NCBI RefSeq assembly: GCF_964355755.1
Contig: NC_092673.1
Location: forward strand, 8,501,001-8,565,000
DNA: 64,000 nucleotides
DNA from: Antedon mediterranea
Lineage: Eukaryota; Echinodermata; Crinoidea; Comatulida; Antedonidae
Direction of reading: 5' to 3'
This document shows, piece after piece, positions 55,301 to 64,000 of this stretch. The translations under genes were made by a program, and so were the position numbers. The notes beneath the pieces are model-generated. The model ran no database searches, was not told the DNA's origin, and saw only the letters and a program-made list of their open reading frames with translations. Position 1 is the first letter of the stretch; every line of letters starts with the position of its first letter.

Positions 55301-58300
55301 GCTATGAAATGATCCATCGCTGTTGATAAGTATAGAGTTGCCGATTACCTCGCTCTGGGCATGCGCAATAGCGTGTCGGATTCCCTAACGGTGGGCAGTT
55401 GAGTTCCGGTGCCGGAATCCTAACCACGGCGTACATTTTTTTTGCCGTACATTTAAAGTAATATTATTTTACCGTCTGAATATTTTGGTCAAAATGAATA
55501 TTGATTATTAAAGGTTAGATTTTTTTATTTTACAGGTCCCAAAGATGCGTGTACTTTGTAAAAATTTGTTTCTTTATGAATATAATAAATGTAAAACATA
55601 CGAATAATTTAAGTGTTTTTTGACTGGCATATCACCTCTTTAAAATAAATGATAGCTTTGCGATATAAGGGAAGTACGCTTCATTTATAATTTCCAAACA
55701 AAATGTCCTAGGATGAGTTTTACAAGGCTCATTAAACATTAGTGCCTTGGTTTTAATACCTTAGTAGTACACACAAATGATCTTTGAAACTGGCGATAAC
55801 GATAACCGTACATACATACATATGGGATCCTCCTCTTCTACGTCGTAGAACTGGAGTCAAAAACCTATTCAGCACCAGATAGCCTACTAAGGTGTTCGTT
55901 AAGAATTCTCTTCGATTGTGTAATGGCTTTGGCTTGCCTGATTTCCATACTTAAAATACGAGAGATTTTAATCCACGGATCACGATAGTACCATCTTGTT
56001 GGAACAGCAAACAGCAACTGATAGGATTTTTTTTTGTCATTGTCAGACGCATTTCATCAAAAACAAAGGCGGGCTAAAAACCGACGCTGAACAGTTACTA
56101 TGCGTTAAACAAGAAGGCCTATCTTTTTTTTTATATATAGTGTGATCTTCTCTTTGCACACTCATATTAAATTTCAATTTCCAAATATCCCAGGAGGAGG
56201 GTTCGATCAATTACGCGAAGATTCTTTTTTTTTTCTCATTTAAACCAGAAAATTTTAATCTTTGACGTGAAGAACAAATTGTTGCAATGTGATTCGGCAT
56301 CTGGTTGTTTGGTAATTACTGATCATGCACACTTTTATTGGTTAAAAAATTAACCAATATTTTGTTTTGGCTGTGGAAACGGCTGTATAGAGCTGCACGC
56401 ATGCCATGCATGCGCTGTCGCTAAAACTAATAAATCCAGTCGGCGAAAGCATCTAACAGTTGGAATGTACAAGGCTTAATTTAGGCTAGTGTCTTACCGT
56501 AATCATTCACAACAAGTAGCTGATAAATACCAAGTATTTATAAGAGACACTAGTTTTAATGTTTTGATTTGTCCACTATATTCTATATCATATGCTTATT
56601 TATACTTGTCTTATTTCTGCATATTATTATTATACATAACCCCAAACACAGCTCATAACACAATATATAATATATATATATCTTTTTTTCAGTTGTATTT
56701 GTATTTATTTTTTAAGCACTTGAGTTTACATGTATCCCAAACGTAATAAGTTACCGGTATCTGTTTGATAGTGTGGGTACATAAATGAATCGTATATTGT
56801 AAAACAGAAAAAAAGATTAGATTGATAGGCGCGGCACAGAAAGAATGTCCTAAGTTGTTATTGATGTATAAATAATGAAGTATTAATACTGGTAAATAAT
56901 TTATAATATTAATATTATATCTAAATAATTTCCGACATTTAAATAATACAATTTGTAAAATAAAATGAAAAAAAAATAATAAATTGAGGAAAACAAAATG
57001 TATTATAGGTTTAATATATTAATAACATTCTTACATTATAAATGTAGAGTGCAACGTTTTCTGAAAATATCATTAATATTCACTGCAGTGATGACAATAT
57101 GCACACCAGAAATATCGCTGCTGTTTCTGGAATTGAAGACCGCAGATTCGACTTAATAATACAGTATTAGTAAAATATTAACATTTTAACACACATGGCG
57201 TGTCATACATATTCAAGAATAATTACAATTCTGGCGGTCTCAATGAACAATACTCATTTTGTCCTTTTTGGCATTATGAATTTGGCAATTCCATAACCGG
57301 CGGCCGAAATGACTGGCTGTGACACCCTCACTGTGACCATTTTTTTTTAAATTCCACCTGAGCGATTTGCTTGTAGTCCCATACCTTTTTATATTTCGAG
57401 CTCCTTAATTCTTAATTTTTTGATATTTACTTTACTATCACTTTTTGTAAATCATGTGCAATTTGGCTGTGAGGCCATGAGATATGATTTTTGTGACATT
57501 TAAATGTTTTTATAAAATACAAAATTATTAAATTAAATTAATGACCATACTCTTTTCCTTTGGGTTTTGAGTGAGTGAGTAAGTGGGCTGATCGTCCCGA
57601 AAACAACAGAAAACAAACCGAAAACAAACCAAAAACAAAATAAAAAAATCTTAATACCGAAAAAAATGTGTATATGTATATTTAATGTCGCCCTCTACTG
57701 ATGGGTGTTTCTAGAGCTAAGACCATGACAGAGAGAAGACCGCGTGGGCAAAAGTCAAGGAAGACCCTACGAAATGGTAGTGTGCACAAAATACAAACTA
57801 AAAATCGTACAAACTCATTGATAACACTGTACATTTACTTACAGAATCTATAAACATATTTTGATTTATTCTTTCGGTTTTTGATCCAGAGACCAACGCT
57901 TGTACTCCTCACATTAATTGTGAATATGTTCATATAATTATAGATTTTCAAAAGATAATAATACAAAAATGATATGTCTATTTCGTGCCTGCTTACCTGG
58001 ATAAACCGACAATATAGCCCTCTCTCTCTCTCTGAAGAGAGGATACAATTACGAAAAAGAAAAATCCGTCTAGCACCCCTATCGGATAATGGTCACGTCC
58101 GCAACCACGCCCTCAGGAGGGAGCCATCCAACGTAGTAGCGTCATCATTTCTTTTCGTACCGCCATAGCGTGTGTACGTGATACAGAAACGAAATCTGAA
58201 GAATTTCAAGAATTCAAGGAATTCCTTCCAGTGCAAATACAAGACGAAGCTAAGTTCTTTTCTCAATCACGATCTAGTTGATTAGAGGCAGGCTTAGCTA

Positions 58301-61300
58301 TTTCCTTGTTGTGATACGTTGAAATCCGTTATTCTAGGCCTAGAATAGAAATAATTGATACGTTGAGAACCTAGCGTGGCTAGGATAGAAACAAAGCACT
58401 TCCGTTTAGTTTAGTCTACGGCGGTACGAAAAGAAATGATGACGCTACTACGTTGGATGGCTCCCTCCTGAGGGCGTGGTTGCGGACGTGACCATTATCC
58501 AATAGGGGTGCTAGACGGATTTTTCTTTTTCGTAATTGTATCTTCTCTTCGGAGAGAGAGGGCTATATTGTCGTTTTATCCAGGTAAGCAGCACTCATAG
58601 ACTACCAACACCATTGTTGGTTTGTGTATTTAAGAATATTGATAATATTAGGGACTATAAAGTATACTTAAAACAAGCTCACGATAAAGGATTCACAATA
58701 AAATCTATTCAGTAAAATTACCGTAGTCGAGTAATGTTTTTATCCTTAATCACTTCAGTATTAAATTCAGTGACAAAAATGCAAAGTTAGGTAAAATCAT
58801 GCTTTGTTTTTGAAAATCTAAAGACTAAAAACGAAATATGTTTATATATTTTGCAAGTAAATGTAGCCTACAGTATTGAATTTGTATGATTTTGAGTTGT
58901 ACAGTATTTTGTGTACACTAACATTTCGTAGGGTCTTCCTTGGCTTTTGCATGCGTGGTTTTCTCTCTGCATGGTGTTAGATTTAGAAACACCCATCAGT
59001 AGAGGGTGACATTAAAATAGTATATTGTACAAATTTGTTTTCGGTATTCAGATTGTTTTATTTTGTTTTCGGTTTGTTTTCGGTTATTTTTGGTTATTTT
59101 CGGTGGTTTTCGGATGTTTTCGGTAATTAGACTGACCCAGATAGCCTCCGGGGCTACATTTATGACTTGTACAGATAGACATAGCATATTTTTTACGTCG
59201 TAGCTATACTTAAAAGCCGGAGAAATAAGCATAACATCATGTTATTTCATTGTGTACATGTGGAGATATTGGGACATGCCCTCACCTCAACATAGGTTTA
59301 ATAGGTTCTAGGTCCAGGCAGTGACACAACCATTTTCCTGACTAGGTTGATTATTGATTTTATTAAAGCTAAATTCAAAAATGTCATTTTTGTATTTATA
59401 GTACTCTTGATCCAGATGACTTACGCTGTGCCTGCGCTTATACAAACAGAAAAGGTCAAAGAAAACTACCTGAGTGGAGACAACCTTCATCAACCTCTAG
59501 TGGCAGCAGCAGCAAAGATGGAAAACACCATATTGCAAATTCTGGAAATAATGGCCCACAGGGAAAAAACAGGGAATATTATCCATCAACAAATGTTAGT
59601 CCACAGTCTATCACGTAGGTCTTAATTCCATTAATAAAATGTTTGCACTGATGAAGAGCTAGTGTTGCCTGAAAGCTCTGCTACTTTTTCTGGCTGTTTT
59701 GATTTAGCTTTTTGCTTATTTAATTTTGTATCTCCATTGAGATCTAGCCACAACATTGAGTCATTTTTTCAGTAATTTTGCTTTGGAGTAATAAAATGTT
59801 TGTTTATACAATTAAAAATGTTCAATATGTTTTCAAAATTAAAATTACATTCAATTAGTAAGCATTCTTTTGAAGAACTCAGCATGTCAACATGGCGTTT
59901 GGTATTACAACCTAAAAAAAGTCTTCCCAAAAGCTCTCAATGATGATAATCTCAAGGAAAATATATTCTAGATGTAAATGTAGATTCTTTCTTCAATTTT
60001 TAATAAAGATCATGGTCACCAATTATATTTATTATTTTACAAGAAAGCTTTGTTACAACCGCTAATGTAGAAAACAGCTAATGTCGAAACAACCGTTAAT
60101 AGAACAATCTATTTCTTTTTTCTCTATTAGGCCAGTATTAGTATCATCAAAACATTTTGATGAGAGTAACGATAGTGATGAGCAATTGTTAACTCCAATG
60201 CAATGGGGCCTTGTACCATCCTGGCATAAAGGTGATCCTTCTCAAGTAACTTACAAGATGAATAACTGCCGCAGTGAAGGCATGATGGGTAAATCTATTT
60301 TTAAAAAACCTTTCGAGAAAGGTCGTAGATGTGTTGTACTTGCAGATGGGTAAGTATAATTGAGCTTACAAGAATAAATAATTCAAACATTATAACATTC
60401 AGTTTTAGATATATTCATATTCCAATCTCTATTTAAATCTATGGCAGTTTGGACCAAGATTCTAGTCTTCTAAACTACAGTATGCTAAACTACATGTGGA
60501 TTTTTTTCTGATGCAACAAAAAAAAATCTCTAAAATTCTTACAATCTAGCGTGCTTCAATTCACATTTTTCCTTATGGTGAAATACTACTGTAGTGACCT
60601 TACATTTTCCTACTTCACCACTTGACTATATGTTGCTGTTGAGTTGAAAAGTCATTCTAACACTCACCAGAATCACTTTTGAACTCAATAGCTGTGTCGT
60701 CATTAGCCAACATGTTATTGGAAAAAGTGTGAAAGTTAAACAGCTGATATTGACATCATAACTACGTTTGAAACTGAAAACTATAGTACTGTATATAAAT
60801 ATATGGTCATGCTACATGCTTAATTGATGAGTAGAAATGAAATGACAACGCGCAAAACAATTTATTTGGTATTGGGCCTGTTTCCACTACTTTTGCATTT
60901 GTTAATATATATATTGTTTAACATATTTTTTTAAGTTAACCATTTCTTTTTTCAGATATTATGAATGGAAAACATCTAAGGATTCAAAAACAAAACAACC
61001 ATTTTTTATTTACATGCCACAGAATAGTTGTAATCGTCTTTCCGAACTTTACATAAAATCTGATAATCAAATTAAACAAGATCCTGCAAAACTTGATGAT
61101 GATGTCGAGGAGGATTTTGAGGAGTGGACTGGCCATACATTGTTGGCAATGGCAGGCATATTTGATTGTTGGATCCCTCCAAACGTTAGTGTTTTGTACA
61201 ACAAGTTTTGTATCGTACAATACTTTCAATATCGTTATGTGGTTTTAGTATAAAGCTTTATAGCACTGGGAAAGATGCATGGTATAGATATGTTGTGATA

Positions 61301-63298
61301 GAGGGCAGTAGATAGTTTTGTTATACAAGACTAAATTACACAAGTGCACAATTACTACCTGATGACACTCGCTTGCAGACAATTACATCAGAGTGGGGAA
61401 AATCTGACCAAGTAACTTATTGATGTAATAGACACTTTGTATAGTTAAACAATTATTATATTTTAGGATGGAGAAGCACTTTACACATATACAATAGTCA
61501 CTACAGAGGCATCTTCTGGTGGTATGGCAGATATACATCACAGAATGCCAGTTATCTTAAATGGTAATGAGGAAATTCGAGATTGGCTTGATTTTGACAC
61601 TGTTCCTGCTCATGAGGTATATATCAGTTTAATTTATTCTATTTAAATTCAATGGGAGGTTCCCGTCTTACATGAAATAAATACACACAATTATGAAATA
61701 TAACCAAATCTTGTACACCTTAAATAAAAGGACATTTTAAACTTTAGTTTAAGGACAAAGGATCTAACAAAATAAGTGAATTAAATAATCTAGAAAAATG
61801 TGAATAAATGAATCTGAAGAATTAAATATGACCACTATTAAAAAATTTAAAAAAAAATCTTGAAATAAGTTTGTTTATCCAAAAAAAAATACTATGTGTG
61901 CTTAGCTAGGGCAAGCATACTACTCTTGAATGACTGTTGCACTTCCTTAAATACAGTACATAATCAATGTAGTTTATTCAATATAATAGGCATTCAAGAA
62001 GCTTGTAAAGAGTGTCAAGTGCCTTCAGTTTCATCCTGTATCAAGCCAGGTTAACAATTCACGATACAAGGGGTTAGATTGTGTTAAACCAATAGAAATT
62101 GGGTAAGTTCTTAATTCAGTGTCCCATCAGCTGTAAACAGCACAACAGTAACTCTGGTCATCCTTCTCAAGAGTTCATTATTAAAGACACCTTCCCTACA
62201 ATTTTTAATATTTTGTGAAAATAATGCATATATATTACTTTAAAAACATTTAACTAGGTCTTTGTATTAAATGTATGTTTTATGTTAAATTATGATAAAA
62301 AGAGAGAAACAATGCACTACCTAAGCTTGCATCGAATGTCCTCTCGTGGACGGTCTTTAGGCCTAGCCAAGCTAGGCTTAGTTCTGTAGGCCTACAGTAT
62401 TAGTAAAGTACGAACATCGTACACTAGCTATAGGCCTAGCCTGATGTTGTCTTGTTGCTGCATTATTGGTCTTTCTGTTTTTGCGTGAATCCGTTAATAC
62501 AGATTGGGAAAAACCTGGCATTTTTGCTGAAAAGTTCCGATTTCCATTTTTCTATCTAAATATCAATCCATGCGCAATGTATATAGAGCGTGCCGCTTAA
62601 ATTATTAAAATCAACAAAATTTTTATATTTATTACTGTTTAAAGATGAAAAAATGTATCACAATAGGACCATATATTATTTATTTTGACTTTAAATGTAG
62701 TTTGTGACCTTAACTTAGGTTTAAAAAAATGTAGGTCTAGTGTCTTTAATTGTTTTAAGTAAAGTCGCACTAAAAGACCAAATGGTTTTTGTCTGGCATA
62801 TATATCTGTGTTGGCATATTTTAGGTTAGGGTATTACTGTTATAAAAATAACACACAAGTCAGAGTGCGTTAGTGTAGATGCGGCACACTCAAAGGTATG
62901 TACAATGGTACGACATGCACATTGTGAACACCCAAAAGTGTGTACCGAATCTCCACTAATGCACAAACTTGGGTTGTGCGTTATTTGTTTTAAAAATGTG
63001 TACCAGAAATGATGAATTTTTTTTAAATTAAATTGAGATTTCTTATTTTTTCAGTAAGCCTCCTCAGTCAAAAAGTAGTAATTTAATGAAGTCATGGTTG
63101 AAGAAAGCGACTCCTAAAAAAAGCTCTATAACTCCAATAACAAATGGTACAAAAATGAAACAAGTGTCAAGTGTCAAGCGCAAGTCTATGATGGAAGAAT
63201 GGATAGAAAAAGCAAAAAGTCCTCACAAGAAAATTGCATATGATGATGAGTCTGTAAGAAAAAAAATAAAAGAAGAAACGAGGGAACAGTTAACTTAG
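52359..63298 (+). CDS. HMCES: HMCES, SRAP-domain abasic-site protein, complete, 7 coding exons
   Basis: HMCES (5hmC-binding, ES-cell-specific protein) forms a thiazolidine crosslink between Cys2 and abasic sites in single-stranded DNA, shielding replication forks in the nucleus. Exons: 52359-52378, 59402-59614, 60131-60349, 60956-61184, 61467-61616, 61990-62102, 63055-63298. All have GT/AG borders and phases that fit, giving 1188 nt or 395 residues plus stop. MCGRTAC opens the protein, so Met removal exposes Cys2. Catalytic counterparts of human N96, E127 and H210 are N123 (NNCRSE), E154 (YYEW) and H251 (DIHHRMP). The WGLVPSW and AGIFDCW blocks are conserved. It exceeds human HMCES (354) mainly through a Ser/Gly/Asn-rich insert around residues 32-60. 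The C-tail has two SWLKK/EWIEK motifs where vertebrates carry the PCNA-interacting region. Confident call; junctions inferred without transcripts. Confidence 0.96.
53447..53499 (+). CDS. Possible upstream exon of the Cys-rich gene
   Basis: Acceptor TTTTGCAG and donor GTGAGT bound a 53-nt open block that reads GGEFDQGGPIGDQYQTTE in the frame joining CEEC of the next exon. Supported only by splice-like borders and phase. More exons may lie upstream. Confidence 0.35.
53829..54176 (+). CDS. Cys-rich putative zinc-ribbon protein, C-terminal exon
   Basis: From acceptor TATTCTAG the frame stays open for 115 residues to TAG. It starts CEECLKWRVCY, then LERELDTLSYSCGTC, CALPIEAAYY, LCFYCG, YPLCSECK, and ends in a basic tail (KTPKRKNTR). 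Paired CxxC and CxYCG motifs suggest zinc binding. The layout recalls the C-terminus of uncharacterised, high-copy proteins that I associate with cnidarian, lancelet and echinoderm genomes; that recollection needs a search. It lies in HMCES intron 1, same strand, inside the 52546-57326 element, and shares no frame with HMCES. Function unknown. Confidence 0.6.
   Translation, partial: CEECLKWRVCYAAHVLKRDQGQLLERELDTLSYSCGTCFQDILGEDDSIVFVNDKMTCALPIEAAYYITFTDPLCFYCGTEHNLSIENMNYPLCSECKESGKTPKRKNTRAFVPQ
54602..55431. mobile_element. 830-bp foldback element with perfect 9-bp target duplication
   Basis: The ends CGCCGTGGTTAGGA and TCCTAACCACGGCG are flanked by TACATTTTT on both sides (54593-54601, 55432-55440). 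Long inverted arms follow: CACGCTATTGCGCATGCCCA, AGATAGATACTGATACTTAT, TTTTAACGCGTGGCGTAGTC, GGCCAAGTTTCATCCA, each with its complement in 54900-55380. The right arm has about 45 extra bases near its end. A 9-bp duplication with long TIRs resembles Mutator-like elements. No coding sequence. Confidence 0.9.
57597..59123. mobile_element. 1.5-kb foldback element with CCGAAAAC-repeat ends
   Basis: The ends are short tandem CCGAAAACA-like repeats (57597-57650, complement at 59040-59123). Inverted pairs follow inward: GTCGCCCTCTACTGATGGGT with 58990-59010, GACCCTACGAAATG with 58926-58942, and a near-perfect ~180-bp arm at 57985-58170 with 58418-58600. Loop of about 250 bp. No coding sequence. Outer edges approximate. 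Confidence 0.82.
59402..59614 (+). CDS. HMCES: HMCES coding exon 2 (residues 7-78)
   Basis: Encodes TLDPDDLRCACAYTNRKGQR and KLPEWRQ, then a Ser/Gly/Asn-rich insert, then YYPSTNVSPQSI. Vertebrates have the LPEW and SPQS blocks much closer together. Donor GTAGGT, phase 2. Confidence 0.94.
59645..59790 (+). mobile_element. SINE family A, 3' fragment
   Basis: CTGATGAAGAGCTAGTGTTG, CTGAAAGCTCTGCTAC, TGTATCTCCATTGAGATC and TTTTTCAGTAATTTTGC match the inverted 40358-40640 element. The tRNA head is absent. It lies 30 bases after HMCES exon 2. Confidence 0.75.
60131..60349 (+). CDS. HMCES: HMCES coding exon 3 (residues 78-151)
   Basis: Encodes PVLVSSKHFDE, MQWGLVPSWHKGDPSQ, MNNCRSEG (catalytic Asn123) and GRRCVVLADG. 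Acceptor TATTAG, donor GTAAGT. The preceding intron (59615-60130) carries a SINE fragment. Confidence 0.96.
60956..61184 (+). CDS. HMCES: HMCES coding exon 4 (residues 151-227)
   Basis: Encodes YYEWKTSKDSKTKQPFFIY (catalytic Glu154), an acidic loop DDDVEEDFEEW, and LLAMAGIFDCWIPPN. Donor GTTAGT. The preceding intron (60350-60955) shows nothing recognised. Confidence 0.95.
61467..61616 (+). CDS. HMCES: HMCES coding exon 5 (residues 228-277)
   Basis: Encodes ALYTYTIVTTEAS, MADIHHRMPVIL (catalytic His251) and IRDWLDFDTVPAHE. 150 nt, phase 0 at both ends. Confidence 0.96.
61990..62102 (+). CDS. HMCES: HMCES coding exon 6 (residues 278-315)
   Basis: Encodes AFKKLVKSVKCLQFHPVSSQ and VNNSRYKGLDCVKPIEI, matching the FHxVSxxVNNSR end of the SRAP fold. 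Donor GTAAGT. The preceding intron (61617-61989) is plain AT-rich sequence. Confidence 0.96.
62185..62745. mobile_element. MITE with TTAAAGAC ends, copy 2
   Basis: The left end TTAAAGACACCTTCCCTACA (62181) and right end GTGTCTTTAA (to 62749) mirror the 23025-23524 copy, and the interior is homologous (GAGAAACAATGCACTACCTA; TCGTGGACGGTCTTTAGG). Lies in HMCES intron 6 (62103-63054). Confidence 0.8.
63055..63298 (+). CDS. HMCES: HMCES coding exon 7 (residues 315-395 and stop)
   Basis: Encodes KPPQSKSSNLMKSWLKKATP and later KRKSMMEEWIEKAKSPHKK, ending EQLT before TAG (63296-63298). A basic, disordered tail corresponding to the vertebrate PIP-box region. The PIP-box Gln appears replaced by Asn (SSNLMKSWL versus human SSQRMLQWL). 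Confidence 0.93.
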
Positions 63299-64000
63299 AT
63301 ATTTACATGCTTTTATTACCCACTGAAACACAGTTTACTAACAAATAATCTAAAATGTGTGTATGATCAGGTGAAATTAATCATTATTATAAATAACAAA
63401 ATAGAAAACAAATTATTTCAATTTTCTTTATATCTTGATCCAAAAATATCATTAACCTTATAAAAAATAATCCTAATGAAATCACTTATTGTTGATGAAG
63501 TGTAAAGCAGATTAAAAATCTACAATATGTAAGCTTCCCTTAAAAATTCTATTCATAGCTAAAACCTGATGTACCATAGATTCACATGATGTAAAACACA
63601 AATATAACCAATATTTAACAAATTGGATAACTCCCTCCCAAGATATAATAATCTAATACCATTTTCACACCTGCATAAATTGTACCATGGATTAGTTTGA
63701 TCTGATGTATTACATGTTTTCATACATGCACATGCGAACCATGAAAAATCTTGTAAGGAAGCATATTACACGCTATTTGATTACTATAATTGGTCATTTT
63801 AATATGAGGGCAAATGCATGCACGAGCATTACCCACTGACGGCGGGACAAAAACAGTGAAATCTTTTGTTTTGTCTTCACACTATACAAATCTGGTTACA
63901 AGTTGTTACTTTTTGCAGGTGTGAAAAAGGTATATTAGGAATAATACGTTCGTAAGGTTTTTGTAGTTGTATCTGGTATAATTGTAATTAATGCTCAGTA
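63299..64000. other. Sequence downstream of HMCES
   Basis: Presumed 3' UTR and intergenic DNA. No canonical AATAAA is seen in the first 200 bases and no further gene is recognised to the window end. Confidence 0.6.

Larger units (their letters stand above)
52546..57326. mobile_element. ~4.8-kb TIR element carrying a Cys-rich gene
   Basis: The terminal blocks TTTCGGCCGCCGGTTATGG and CCAAAAAGGACAAAAT near 52573-52630 are inverted at 57247-57306. Outer edges read CGTGTCA (52546) and TGACACC (57326), with CTCAC on each side (52541-52545, 57327-57331) as a 5-bp target duplication. The left end has an extra GCCGCC-bearing repeat, so termini are imperfect. Inside are a plus-strand Cys-rich gene (53447-54176) and a nested foldback (54602-55431). 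No known transposase was recognised. The superfamily is unknown. Confidence 0.65.

Overview
The window is animal nuclear DNA: AT-rich, intron-rich, with spliced genes bearing GT/AG junctions and a dense load of short DNA transposons, SINEs and minisatellites. The two host proteins are full-length metazoan orthologues. A 5S-rRNA-derived SINE, tRNA-derived SINEs, and pervasive CTAGGCCTAG and GTACAGTAC words suggest a marine invertebrate deuterostome, perhaps an echinoderm. That placement is inference, not proof.

Layout. Positions 1-2814 are non-coding (a direct duplication, then a 38-bp minisatellite split by a SINE). Positions 2815-8271 lie downstream of the first gene and hold no recognisable gene. 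Positions 8272-51611 (minus strand) are a complete protein kinase N gene. I reconstructed 18 coding exons that join in frame to 982 residues: three HR1 domains, a C2-like domain, an AGC kinase domain and the AGC C-tail. A 747-bp divergent intergenic region (51612-52358) separates its start codon from that of HMCES (52359-63298, plus strand). HMCES has seven coding exons and 395 residues, with the SRAP catalytic Cys2, Asn123, Glu154 and His251 all present.

The introns carry the unusual material: two Harbinger-like elements encoding only a Myb/SANT-like fragment; a piggyBac relic whose TTAA empty site is preserved in a paralogous repeat; a 1.75-kb element with 5-bp target duplication and a ~170-bp tandem array; a 0.9-kb TA-duplicating element; three long foldback elements, one with a perfect 9-bp target duplication; and a ~4.8-kb element in HMCES intron 1, with terminal inverted repeats, that carries a Cys-rich gene of unknown function. 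The most striking structure is a 55-unit, 24-bp array in the last PKN intron. It appears to be an amplified pol III B-box segment of a tRNA-derived SINE.

PKN (Rho-effector kinase) and HMCES (abasic-site shield at replication forks) have no known joint pathway. Their head-to-head arrangement suggests a shared promoter rather than shared function.
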